Made by a program: the position numbers and the translations under genes
Shown: positions 44,457 through 52,945 of the stretch, in pieces
Numbering within the stretch: the stretch's first letter is position 1
How the letters are laid out: each line of letters begins with the position of its first letter
Notes under the pieces: generated by a model
The model's database searches: none
What the model saw: only the letters and a program-made list of their open reading frames with translations
What the model was told of the DNA's origin: nothing
Source of the DNA: an uncultured Pelagibacteraceae bacterium
GTDB lineage: Bacteria; Pseudomonadota; Alphaproteobacteria; Pelagibacterales; Pelagibacteraceae
DNA length: 64,000 bases
NCBI GenBank assembly: GCA_902536085.1
Contig: CACAWF010000002.1
Span: forward strand, 1-64,000
Direction of reading: 5' to 3'

Positions 44457-45281
44457 TTATTTTTTGACAAAAAAAGATTCGTATCTATAAGAAAGTTTAT
44501 TTTTTTCTTCCATGCCTAAACTATTCATGAATTTTCTATCAGCATCATAATATTTGAAAAAAATATCTTTTTTAAAATTTTTTTTATAGGAACTCTTTAG
44601 TCTTTTTACTGAACTATATTTTCTTTTTAAATATTTTTCAATTTCAACAAAAAATGATAAGCAATTATTATTTACTGGTTCTTTAATTTTTTTAAGTTTC
44701 ATTTTACTTCTCAACATATTTATGTACGAAAAATTGAAGTTTTTTTTTTTGTAATATGCATCATCAAATGCCAAAATGAATTGTTTAGAAAGGGAGCTTT
44801 CCACTGATTTTATTTCACTCATCACGTGTTTTAATGTGTGCCATGAGTCAAAAAAACAAAAATCTGTTTTTACCTTTTTTTCTTTTAAAATATTCATTCC
44901 AATATGTGGGTCTGTGCTATCAAAGCCTATAAATTCCCAAATTTCATTAACATCGACTTTCAATGATTTTCCAATGCTTTCAGATAAAACTGATCTTAAA
45001 AATGAACCTTTGTTAGCATTAGTATCCCAGCTAAACATTTTACCTCCATAGAGTGAACAATGTAAAAACATAGCTATTGTACTTGCGCCGCAACCTGTTT
45101 CTGCTAGGAAAAGTTTTGATTTCTTTCTCTTCCTTAAAAGATCTAATGTTTCAAAGATTGCTATACACTCGCTATCTGGTATTCCATTAATCCATCTAGG
45201 TAATAATCTTTTAACAAAAACTAAATAATCTTTTGGATCTTTTTTAACTTTATTAATATTTTTATAACTAAAATCGTACAT
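44457..45281 (-). CDS. Putative class I SAM-dependent methyltransferase
   Basis: A 274-residue protein with the features of the methyltransferase 24-like group. LFLAETGCGASTIAMFLHCS is motif I (about 57-76). FCFFDSWHTLKHVMSEIKSV supplies the conserved Asp and His after strand 4, and FILAFDDAYY supplies the paired Asp of a metal-binding O-methyltransferase. The C-terminal 70 residues are basic and unrelated to the core. It overlaps the isomerase-like gene by one base. Substrate unknown; sugar O-methylation would fit the neighbourhood. Confidence 0.6.
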   Translation of the reverse strand: MYDFSYKNINKVKKDPKDYLVFVKRLLPRWINGIPDSECIAIFETLDLLRKRKKSKLFLAETGCGASTIAMFLHCSLYGGKMFSWDTNANKGSFLRSVLSESIGKSLKVDVNEIWEFIGFDSTDPHIGMNILKEKKVKTDFCFFDSWHTLKHVMSEIKSVESSLSKQFILAFDDAYYKKKNFNFSYINMLRSKMKLKKIKEPVNNNCLSFFVEIEKYLKRKYSSVKRLKSSYKKNFKKDIFFKYYDADRKFMNSLGMEEKNKLSYRYESFFVKK

Positions 45282-46090
45282 TAATTTAAAATATAATTAT
45301 TTTTTACAAAATGTATGCCTTTAACTATAGAGGCAATATCATCTTTTTTCATCTCTATTGAAAGAAATTTGTCGTATTTTATTTTTTGTAATGCATTAAT
45401 CATTGATCGATGATCTTCAATTTTGTTAATTAAACCCGGTCTTTGCAAATTTTCATCACTTACATGTACATGCTGTATAAAATTTTGATACTTTTCGACA
45501 ATTAACATTGGATCTTCTTTTGTAAAAAAAAAAGTTTTAGTATCTAAATGTAATTTAAAATGTTCACTATCAATTTTTTTTACAATTTCTCCGCCTTCTT
45601 CATTGGAAATGATAAAATCAGTATAATTTTTACCTAAAGGTTCGATGCAAAATATCACGCCTTTTTTACTACAATAAATTGTGATTTCATTTATATCCTC
45701 TAAAAATTGTCTTAAACAAATATTATAATCATTACCAAGTAAAGACCTGTTATTTGGTGAACCAAAAATTATTTGTTTGCCCTCTAGGTCAGAACAAAGA
45801 TCAACAATTTTTTTTAGATAATTCAATGTTTTTTTTCTACTCTCTTTATCTTTAAAAAGTTGTAAATCTGGTCTGGTAAAAAGTAATGAGTGAAAACCTG
45901 TAAGTTCAAGTTTGCTATTTCTAATTTTTTTTTTTATGACTGATCTCTCGTTTTGATTGGAGTTTATCGGCTCATCCCATATCAAACTTGGTGCCAACTC
46001 TATACCTTCACAATTATTCTCTTTAATTAAGTTTATAAAATCATCAAAATTTCCGTTACCCCAAGCAATATTCGATACAGAGATTTTCAT
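45281..46090 (-). CDS. Sugar phosphate isomerase/epimerase-like TIM-barrel protein
   Basis: Xylose isomerase-like TIM barrel of 269 residues. ISVSNIAWGNGNFDDFINLI (2-21) and CEGIELAPSLIWDEP open the barrel; FCIEPLGKNYTDF, FKLHLDTKTFFF, HVHVSDENLQRPG and FLSIEMKKD carry the expected Glu, Asp, His and Glu metal ligands. Families of this fold epimerise or dehydrate sugars and inositols. It is coupled by one-base overlaps to the SDR upstream and the methyltransferase downstream, so the three probably act on the same sugar. Confidence 0.75.
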   Translation of the reverse strand: MKISVSNIAWGNGNFDDFINLIKENNCEGIELAPSLIWDEPINSNQNERSVIKKKIRNSKLELTGFHSLLFTRPDLQLFKDKESRKKTLNYLKKIVDLCSDLEGKQIIFGSPNNRSLLGNDYNICLRQFLEDINEITIYCSKKGVIFCIEPLGKNYTDFIISNEEGGEIVKKIDSEHFKLHLDTKTFFFTKEDPMLIVEKYQNFIQHVHVSDENLQRPGLINKIEDHRSMINALQKIKYDKFLSIEMKKDDIASIVKGIHFVKNNYILN

Positions 46091-46815
46091 TATTCACCGC
46101 CAGAGACAGATATAGTTTCACCAGTCATGTAAGAATTTAAATGGGTAGAGTAGAAGTAAATATATTCTATCATCTCACTTGGATCTATCATTCTTTGCAT
46201 AGGTATTAGCTTAATTCTGTTTTTACCTTTTAAAATCTTTTTCATTCTATGATGTATTTTTGTTTTAGCGTGACCTATTCTTATATTGTTAATTAATACG
46301 TTTTTTTTTGCCCATAATTTATATTTCCCTGGTATAAATTCTAGACAGTGCTTTGCTAAGTTGTAATTATAAGAAAATTCACCACCACCAAATTTTATAC
46401 CAACAGTTGTACAATTTACAATTCTTCCCCAATTCCTTCTTATCATATGTTTTATATTTTTTCTGACTATTAAATTTGGAATGAGTGCATTTACTTTTAG
46501 AGAATTAATTAGATTATTTAAATTATAATCGTCATAACTTTTATTGTCGATGAAACCTATTAAATTAATGATAATATCGAAGTTATTGAATTTTCTATCT
46601 TTTAACAAATTATCTATATTATTATTAGAAATTTTATCAAAGTTTTTTTGAACAATTGATAATTGTTTATATTTTTTTTTTATTTTAGTTAAATTGTTTT
46701 TATTTTTTGAATAATGAGCAGTAACCTCATAGTCATTTTTTAGAAATTTTTCTACTAATTCCCTCCCTATATCAGAGCTACCGCCTAATATTAAAATTTT
46801 TTTCTTCTTACTCAT
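46090..46815 (-). CDS. SDR family oxidoreductase
   Basis: Classical short-chain dehydrogenase/reductase. ILILGGSSDIGRELVEKFLK gives the dinucleotide loop (GGSSDIG). NCTTVGIKFGGGEFSYNYNLAKHCLEF (cores FSYNYNLAKH) gives the YxxxK pair. MTGETISVSGGE is the usual C-terminus. I place the start at ATG 46815, which overlaps the radical SAM stop as TAATG; a TTG at 46830 would add five residues. The substrate is unknown; context suggests a keto sugar or aldehyde produced by the neighbouring radical SAM or isomerase enzyme. Confidence 0.82.
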   Translation of the reverse strand: MSKKKKILILGGSSDIGRELVEKFLKNDYEVTAHYSKNKNNLTKIKKKYKQLSIVQKNFDKISNNNIDNLLKDRKFNNFDIIINLIGFIDNKSYDDYNLNNLINSLKVNALIPNLIVRKNIKHMIRRNWGRIVNCTTVGIKFGGGEFSYNYNLAKHCLEFIPGKYKLWAKKNVLINNIRIGHAKTKIHHRMKKILKGKNRIKLIPMQRMIDPSEMIEYIYFYSTHLNSYMTGETISVSGGE

Positions 46816-47972
46816 TACGTTACAATGCAATTGTTACAAGGGTGTAAATTTTTTCTACTATTAGAAATATGTATTCTTCTATATTCCCCGTATTTATCGG
46901 ATTTCCATAATTCGGAAATGTTATTATCATTAATGTTTCCAACTACTAGCTTTGATTTATAATCAGAATCACATGGATTTACTTTTCCATCCCACCAAAT
47001 AAACATTCTTCTCCATAAATCAGAGCATGGTTTAGAAATATCTGAAGGATCTTTATCATAAATATTTTCCCATGGATTGTAATCAACGAAAGCTACTTGA
47101 TCTACCATTTTTTTCCAAAAACTTTCCATAGTATCTATACTTTGCTCATCATTAAATTTAACACCAGACACCCTTGAAATAATTTTGCTCTTTGGATAAG
47201 ATTTTTGTCTAATATCGTTAAACATTTCAATATTTTTAACAACTTTTTTTAATTCTCCGTTGACTCTTAATTTTGCGTATAATTTTTCCTCTGCCGCATC
47301 AGCTGAAAAAACTACTGTTTTAACTCCTCCGCTTAATATTGCATGAATAAATTTTTCATTAAGAAGAGAGGCATTAGTATTAAGCTTTAGGTTGAGAAAT
47401 TTACCTTCTGTATACTCTAACATTTTGTCAATATTTTTATTAACTAAAGGTTCTCCTCTTGAAGCGATTGAAATAAATTCAATATTATTTTCTGCTTGGT
47501 CAATGATTGTTTTAAATAAGTTAATATCCATAGTTCCCATAAATCCATTTTTTTTGTTTGTGAAAGTTTTATCCGTTTCAAAACAAAATACACATCGATA
47601 ATTACAAATCGAACTTGGCTCAATTTGTAAATAGGGAGGGTAATCGTCTACGATATTTTTTAAAGGAAAAATTTCATATCTATATCTGTGAATTAAATAT
47701 TTTGGTATATCTTTTTTTTCAATTTTAAGTATCTCTTCACGAACGTGTGGGGTTATTTTAAAAACTTTGTCCTCTTTAGGATTTTCAATTTTAAAATCAT
47801 TTTTTATTTTTTCAATTATATTTCTTTCTTCTAAAGTAAAATTTAATTTAAGGTCTTGGTTTATCAGTATTTGCTCAAGATATTTTTTAAAGTTTAAATT
47901 TTCACTTTCTTGAGAGGTTTTAAAATTTATAAAACTATTGTGCTTTTTATATTCTCTTATTTTCTTGCTCAT
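46815..47972 (-). CDS. Radical SAM protein with SPASM-like C-terminus
   Basis: IEPSSICNYRCVFCFETDK holds the radical SAM cluster motif CNYRCVFC (Cys123, 127, 130). IASRGEPLVNKN is the SAM-binding GEP segment. The C-terminal region has KPCSDLWRRMFIWWDGKVNPC and HPCNNCIVT, the cysteine pattern of a SPASM auxiliary cluster. The first 110 residues are an unusual charged helical extension. It is embedded among sugar genes and coupled to the SDR (TAATG) and to the cytidylyltransferase-like gene (4 bp overlap). This suggests radical chemistry on a sugar or its precursor, which is inference. Confidence 0.85.
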   Translation of the reverse strand: MSKKIREYKKHNSFINFKTSQESENLNFKKYLEQILINQDLKLNFTLEERNIIEKIKNDFKIENPKEDKVFKITPHVREEILKIEKKDIPKYLIHRYRYEIFPLKNIVDDYPPYLQIEPSSICNYRCVFCFETDKTFTNKKNGFMGTMDINLFKTIIDQAENNIEFISIASRGEPLVNKNIDKMLEYTEGKFLNLKLNTNASLLNEKFIHAILSGGVKTVVFSADAAEEKLYAKLRVNGELKKVVKNIEMFNDIRQKSYPKSKIISRVSGVKFNDEQSIDTMESFWKKMVDQVAFVDYNPWENIYDKDPSDISKPCSDLWRRMFIWWDGKVNPCDSDYKSKLVVGNINDNNISELWKSDKYGEYRRIHISNSRKNLHPCNNCIVT

Positions 47973-48706
47973 AAAATTTTATTTTTTTTAATCCAATATT
48001 CTACAGATGGAAGCTGCCATTCAAAGTCAACGTCGCATCCCCCCCAAGAATGAATTGGTTTAATTTTTTTTCCCATCCATTTTTGTGGCAATAAACCATT
48101 TTTGAGATTTTCTAAACACTTTGGTCTGACTACAGAGACAGCCATGTCAGCAAAAAAAACATTTCCTTGAGAGTCTCTGTCGCAATTAAGTGTTTTTGGG
48201 TTTCCGAACGTTTTAAATGGAACAAATGGTTTCAGGTAACCTTTTGAGTTCAATTTTCTTGCTCTTAAAGGGCTCCACATATTGTAGACTGACGTAGAAA
48301 CTGCAGAGTCACAAAATTTGTCTCTTTTCAGAATTTTAATTCCATTATCAATTAAATTAGAATTAATTGTTGCTCCATTAGCAAACAACAGAACTAGAAA
48401 ATCAATTTTTTTTTTTAATTTTTTTAATCTATTCTTTATTTCAAAATATCCAAATTCGAATACATGGTCGCCAAGTGCTTTGCTGTTATTAAGTTTTTTT
48501 GGTCTTTCGATAAATTCAGCATCATATTTTTTTGCAATTTTTTTAATTTTTGAGTCATCAGTAGATACATAAATCTTTTCAACAAACTTTGATTTTTTAC
48601 ACGCTAATAGCGGAAATTCGCACAAATGTTTTCCTAAAATTTTTTTGGTATTTTTACCAGGAAATCCCCTGCTACCAGCTCTTCCAATCATCAAAGCTAC
48701 AATCAT
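47969..48706 (-). CDS. CMP-sugar synthetase-like cytidylyltransferase (acylneuraminate type)
   Basis: A 245-residue NeuA-like nucleotidyltransferase that would activate a nonulosonate or 3-deoxy sugar with CTP. IGRAGSRGFPGKNTKKILGK (8-27) is the substrate loop, with SRGFPGKN matching the acylneuraminate cytidylyltransferase pattern. IYVSTDDSKIKKIAKKY and FLVLLFANGATINSN follow; the last replaces the more usual LLQPTSP. The C-terminus WGGCDVDFEWQLPSVEYW is conserved in a side branch of the family. This is the second of two such enzymes in the cluster (the other is at 54682), so two different CMP-sugars may be made. Confidence 0.8.
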   Translation of the reverse strand: MIVALMIGRAGSRGFPGKNTKKILGKHLCEFPLLACKKSKFVEKIYVSTDDSKIKKIAKKYDAEFIERPKKLNNSKALGDHVFEFGYFEIKNRLKKLKKKIDFLVLLFANGATINSNLIDNGIKILKRDKFCDSAVSTSVYNMWSPLRARKLNSKGYLKPFVPFKTFGNPKTLNCDRDSQGNVFFADMAVSVVRPKCLENLKNGLLPQKWMGKKIKPIHSWGGCDVDFEWQLPSVEYWIKKNKIL

Positions 48707-49578
48707 TTTACCCGCAATTCCTTTTTAACCTCATTTACTAAACTTATTAAACTTTTTGTAAAGTTTAAATTTTTCTTAAGGGGGAGTTTTTTACCATATT
48801 TTGGCTTGTAGGTATAAGGTGTTTTTATATAGTGACCTAAAATTTTTTTATTTTTAAAAATAATTTTTCCTTTATAACCAAGAACTTTAGATAGAGTATT
48901 CAGAACACTTTTAATTTTTATTGATTTACTTCCACTTAAAATAATGTGTTTATTTTTGAATCTCTTTTTAATAATGTCAGCTGTAATTTTAGCAGCATCT
49001 TTAACGTGAATATATTCTCTTTCAGTTTTACTATTTCCAAAATAAACTATTTTTTTTGCTTCTAACGAATTTTTGATAATTTTTTTTAACCCATTATTGA
49101 AATCAGACCTCTCTCCAAAAAGAGATCCATATCGAAGTATTGTGTAATTTATCTTATATCGTTGGTGATATTCTTCTATATAATCCTCAGCAGCTTTTTT
49201 ACTACTTCTATAAAAACCACCCTGATGACTATTGACGTAAATAGAGCTGGCGTAAATAAATCTATTTATTTTATATTTCTTTGATAGCTCTAATAAAAAA
49301 ATAGTACCAAGTATATTTAATTTAACGGTTTCTAGAGGTTTCATTAGGGCTTCGTTAAGATCAGATAATGCTGCAAAATGAAAAACTACATCTTGATTTT
49401 TAACAACTTTTTCTAATTTTTTGTAATTTAATAAATTTCCTCTTATAAATTTCTGATTTTTTTTTAACCAAGGCGACCTTTTTTTGTCAAATATCGTAAC
49501 TTTATATCCCTTAGCTGTTAACATATCGGCCACATGGGATCCCAAAAAACCGCTGCCTCCTGTAACTAAACATCTCAT
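48703..49578 (-). CDS. NAD-dependent sugar epimerase/dehydratase
   Basis: Extended SDR of 291 residues. CLVTGGSGFLGSHVADMLTA (3-22) is the Rossmann loop, FHFAALSDLNEA follows, and GFYRSSKKAAEDY is the YxxxK region (Tyr-Arg-Ser-Ser-Lys). LRYGSLFGERSDF and EYIHVKDAAK are typical of UDP- or CDP-sugar epimerases. It overlaps the cytidylyltransferase by 4 bp. Which nucleotide sugar it uses cannot be told; it might process the CDP-4-keto sugar from RfbG. Confidence 0.82.
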   Translation of the reverse strand: MRCLVTGGSGFLGSHVADMLTAKGYKVTIFDKKRSPWLKKNQKFIRGNLLNYKKLEKVVKNQDVVFHFAALSDLNEALMKPLETVKLNILGTIFLLELSKKYKINRFIYASSIYVNSHQGGFYRSSKKAAEDYIEEYHQRYKINYTILRYGSLFGERSDFNNGLKKIIKNSLEAKKIVYFGNSKTEREYIHVKDAAKITADIIKKRFKNKHIILSGSKSIKIKSVLNTLSKVLGYKGKIIFKNKKILGHYIKTPYTYKPKYGKKLPLKKNLNFTKSLISLVNEVKKELRVK

Positions 49579-49582
49579 AAAT

Positions 49583-49990
49583 TTACCAATTAAACTTTAT
49601 CTGATTAAGTTTTTTGTTTAAGACCTCATTTTTATTATGTTTTATGTTAGAAAAATTTACAATAATTGATTTTTTCGAAGACATATTTTTGAAAGCAAAC
49701 CAAATATTGGGTCCTATAAATAATCTTTTTGGATTATTTTCATTTAAATTTTTTTTATAAAATTTTTTTCTTTTATCATCATAAAATACAAATTTTACTT
49801 TTCCAGAAATAACAAAAATGTTCATATTCATTTTTTTATGTTTTTTCCAACCTTTTATTTTTTTTGGCTTTATAGTCGAAAAATAGATTTCGCCAAATCC
49901 TTTATATCCGTTTTGCCCTTTTTTTAAAAAAGTTAAAACGTTCCCTTTTTGTGAAAATATATTTTTCTGTTTATAAATTTTTATTTTCAA
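49583..49990 (-). CDS. Cupin-fold protein, RmlC/FdtA-like
   Basis: A 135-residue single-domain beta-barrel protein. FGEIYFSTIKPKKIKGWKKH, MNIFVISGKVKFVFYDDKR and RLFIGPNIWFAFKNM give the regular strand pattern of a double-stranded beta helix as in dTDP-4-keto sugar 3,5-epimerases and sugar ketoisomerases. At 135 residues it is nearer the FdtA/WxcM-like size than to full RmlC. It lies 4 bp before the epimerase gene, suggesting joint action on a keto sugar. Very basic composition follows the AT bias. Confidence 0.65.
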   Translation of the reverse strand: MKIKIYKQKNIFSQKGNVLTFLKKGQNGYKGFGEIYFSTIKPKKIKGWKKHKKMNMNIFVISGKVKFVFYDDKRKKFYKKNLNENNPKRLFIGPNIWFAFKNMSSKKSIIVNFSNIKHNKNEVLNKKLNQIKFNW

Positions 49991-49994
49991 TTTG

Positions 49995-51197
49995 TTACTT
50001 TGAGTTCAATTTTTGATTCAAATGATTTATATACTGTTCTACCATTTTATCTTCATTGAATTTTATCTGAATTATTTCTTGATATTTTTTAGCAAGATCG
50101 CACCATTTTTCTCTATTATCTATGAATTCAATTATCTTTTCCTTAATTGAATCTGGTGAGGATGGTTTTATAATTAAGCTATATTTTTTTTCTAAAAATT
50201 CACTTACTGCACCCACATCTGTAGCTATAATTGGAACACCAAGGGAAGCGCTTTCTAACATTGATAAACCAAATCCCTCGAATGATCTAGTTAAAGACAA
50301 AACCAAATCTAAATTACTTATAATTTCTGTAACCGGCTTATCTATATATCCTTTAAAAAAAACATTTTTAAGATCATATGTTTTTACTAAATGTTTTAGA
50401 GTTTCAACTTCCTCTAATTTTCCATCACCAATGATATTAAATCTTATTTTTTGTAAATAACTCTTAGGTAGCTTATTTATTGCATATATTAAATCTCTAT
50501 GACCTTTATATTCCTCTATTCTAGAAACTATACCGGCTTCAATAACATCTGTTTTTTTTTTCAAGTTATTAATTTTTTTTTTCTCTCCTGAAATACCATG
50601 ATGAATTATAATAGTATCAACCTTATCATTATCTAATAAATTGGATTTATAAAATAATGTTTTTTTCGTAGCTTCTGAAACAGCTATTACGCTAGAAATG
50701 ATTTTTGATATTCTATTATTAATCAAGCGTAAAAAGAAATTCATAAAAGGTGGAGGGAACACACATGCGTGATGTACAACAAGAGAAACTACAGGAATAT
50801 TTAATGAGGAGGCAGATAATGCTCCAGCCATCTCTCCCCTAATTTGACCATATCCACCACAAATGCCCAGATATGCATCATATTTTTTTTTTTTAAGTAA
50901 ATTTTTAAGTTGATAATAAGTGTAAATAAAAAATAGAGGTTTCAAAAAGTAGTATAGTTTATTAATTATTTGATTGTCGAATTGAAAATTAAGAATAGAA
51001 TTATATTCTATAATTTCTAATGATAAATTTTTATTTGATCTAATAAATCTTTTAAGACCTTTATTGTTTTTATTAGAAAAAATTGTCACTTTAATTTTTT
51101 CAAACATTCTGTTGTTTAATAAATAGTTTAAATACGAGTCTACACCACCCCACTCGATTTGTTCCCATATAATAGCGATTGAATTGACTTTTTTCAT
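49995..51197 (-). CDS. Glycosyltransferase family 4 protein
   Basis: GT-B glycosyltransferase of 400 residues. The C-terminal donor domain contains VIEAGIVSRIEEYKGHRDLI, IIGDGKLEEVETL and the E(x7)E motif SLTRSFEGFGLSMLESASLGVPIIATDVGAV (key residues EGFGLSMLE), a retaining GT4 signature. The N-terminal acceptor domain has a Gly-rich start, EQIEWGGVDSYL. It overlaps the LIC12162-family gene by 4 bp. It transfers one sugar during assembly of the lipid-linked glycan on the cytoplasmic face; the specific sugar is unknown. Confidence 0.88.
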   Translation of the reverse strand: MKKVNSIAIIWEQIEWGGVDSYLNYLLNNRMFEKIKVTIFSNKNNKGLKRFIRSNKNLSLEIIEYNSILNFQFDNQIINKLYYFLKPLFFIYTYYQLKNLLKKKKYDAYLGICGGYGQIRGEMAGALSASSLNIPVVSLVVHHACVFPPPFMNFFLRLINNRISKIISSVIAVSEATKKTLFYKSNLLDNDKVDTIIIHHGISGEKKKINNLKKKTDVIEAGIVSRIEEYKGHRDLIYAINKLPKSYLQKIRFNIIGDGKLEEVETLKHLVKTYDLKNVFFKGYIDKPVTEIISNLDLVLSLTRSFEGFGLSMLESASLGVPIIATDVGAVSEFLEKKYSLIIKPSSPDSIKEKIIEFIDNREKWCDLAKKYQEIIQIKFNEDKMVEQYINHLNQKLNSK

Positions 51198-52945
51198 GTA
51201 ATAAATAATTTTAAATCATTAATCGGATCGACCGATTTTTTTGCGAATAAATTACAAAATTTTATTCTTAAGTTCTGAACTTGCTTATTTTTCCACCAAT
51301 TATCGATATTTTCAAAATTTTTATTTACAAATTTAGCAGCTTTAATTGGATCGTAAAAAACAATATTTTTTTTTTCTAATTCTTTAATTATACCCTTGTG
51401 CTTTGGCCTAATTGTTTCTAAATTTTTTCTTAAAAGAATAATAGTCGGGATATTTAGAAATATACTTTGTAAAAAAGTTGTTGAATTTAAATCATGTATA
51501 ACTATTTTACTTTTTTCTAGCTGCTCAAAAAAGTTTTTCTCGCCCTTATCGAAAGAAATATTTCCGTTGAAATAATTTTTATTGAAATTTAAAAGAAATA
51601 ATCTATTTAATTTCTCAAGATACCTGATTATGATTTTTTTTTGTATCTTTTTTTTTATTGAATTTGTAAATAAAACTATATCGTTTATTTTATTTAATCT
51701 GTCGATATTTGTTTTTGGCATCGAACTAATGGAAAACGAATATTTACCATGATAGTGAAATGGAATGAGAATTTTATCTTTATTGCCTATTTTTTGATTA
51801 ATCGCTTGATTGCTTAGTAAAAGTGAGTAAAATTTTTTTACTGATTTTTTCATATCGCTCCATCCCCAAGTTAAAAAAGTGTCAGACATCTCCTTTTGCA
51901 TATCTTCCTCTATACTAAATTTTTCAAGTCCAAACCCACCGCCATGTTGTAAAATTATATACTTTGCTCCTTGTTCCGTCATTTCAGCTGTCCAAACTTT
52001 AAATTGTTCATTAATCTTATAGTCGTATGCTGTTAATATTTTTTTACAAGACTTAGGCCAATATGATTTTGCTATCGACTCTTTTATACTTTTATAGTCT
52101 TCTAAATAACTTTTAGGTATAAATAAATGCACGTTTTGCAAAAAAAAATTTTCAAAACTATATTTGCTTTTATTTGTTTTTTTTTTAAAAAAAAGCTCTC
52201 TTTTTTTTATGTCAATTATATTTTTTTTGTAATCTTCAATTAGCCAAAAAAAAGGAAACTGTTTAAGTTTAAGATTTAAAATTATATTATGTTTTTTTTT
52301 AAATCCAATATTAAATATTATAATTTTGCTTTTGAAAAAAAACGAAAAGAATTTAAATGCTAATATAAATAATCTTTTCTTAATTTTATTTGGAATGTTA
52401 AGAGCAAATTGAACGTATTCTGTTTTTTGCTTTTTTATTTTAATCTTTTTATTTATTATTTTTTTTGAATTAAATTCAAGTATTTTTGTTATAATCCATA
52501 AATTAGTACTTTTGCTAAACCAGCCAATATCTTTATAATCTTCAAAAATTAAGTCTTTGTCTGCATATTCATAAAGATCAATTTTGAATTTTTTTTTATT
52601 AATTTGATTGACCATTTCCCACTTATCAAAAGTCATATTTAAAATATTTATTAACCAAGGTAATATTATTATTTTCCAATATTTTTCACTGTAATTTGTA
52701 TTGTGATATTCGTTTAAATTTTTTACTAGAATTTTAAAAATTTTTTTTTGAATTTTTTTTAAAAACTTGTAGTCTTTTTCTAATTTTCTATCACTATTCC
52801 AATGATATTCATTGACAACTTTTTTTTTGAATTTTGAAAAACTATTTTTATCTAATTTTTTTGGGTCGTCTAAACACCAATCACCGAAGTATATATGCTT
52901 ATTTTTTTTAAAATTTTTCGAGTTTTCAAAGAGAATTGATTTCAT
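51194..52945 (-). CDS. LIC12162-family putative transferase
   Basis: A 583-residue protein whose opening matches the LIC12162 family of putative surface-carbohydrate transferases, first noted in Leptospira O-antigen loci. HIYFGDWCLDD, YHWNSDRKLEKDYKFL, NEYHNTNYSEKYWKIIILPW and the later TEQGAKYIILQHGGGFG, FLTWGWSDMKK and SKIVIHDLNSTTFLQSIFLN segments are all in the family order. The C-terminal region looks like the donor domain of GT-B enzymes. No biochemical role is established for the family as far as I know. It directly follows the ABC flippase gene with no gap. Confidence 0.8.
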   Translation of the reverse strand: MKSILFENSKNFKKNKHIYFGDWCLDDPKKLDKNSFSKFKKKVVNEYHWNSDRKLEKDYKFLKKIQKKIFKILVKNLNEYHNTNYSEKYWKIIILPWLINILNMTFDKWEMVNQINKKKFKIDLYEYADKDLIFEDYKDIGWFSKSTNLWIITKILEFNSKKIINKKIKIKKQKTEYVQFALNIPNKIKKRLFILAFKFFSFFFKSKIIIFNIGFKKKHNIILNLKLKQFPFFWLIEDYKKNIIDIKKRELFFKKKTNKSKYSFENFFLQNVHLFIPKSYLEDYKSIKESIAKSYWPKSCKKILTAYDYKINEQFKVWTAEMTEQGAKYIILQHGGGFGLEKFSIEEDMQKEMSDTFLTWGWSDMKKSVKKFYSLLLSNQAINQKIGNKDKILIPFHYHGKYSFSISSMPKTNIDRLNKINDIVLFTNSIKKKIQKKIIIRYLEKLNRLFLLNFNKNYFNGNISFDKGEKNFFEQLEKSKIVIHDLNSTTFLQSIFLNIPTIILLRKNLETIRPKHKGIIKELEKKNIVFYDPIKAAKFVNKNFENIDNWWKNKQVQNLRIKFCNLFAKKSVDPINDLKLFIT

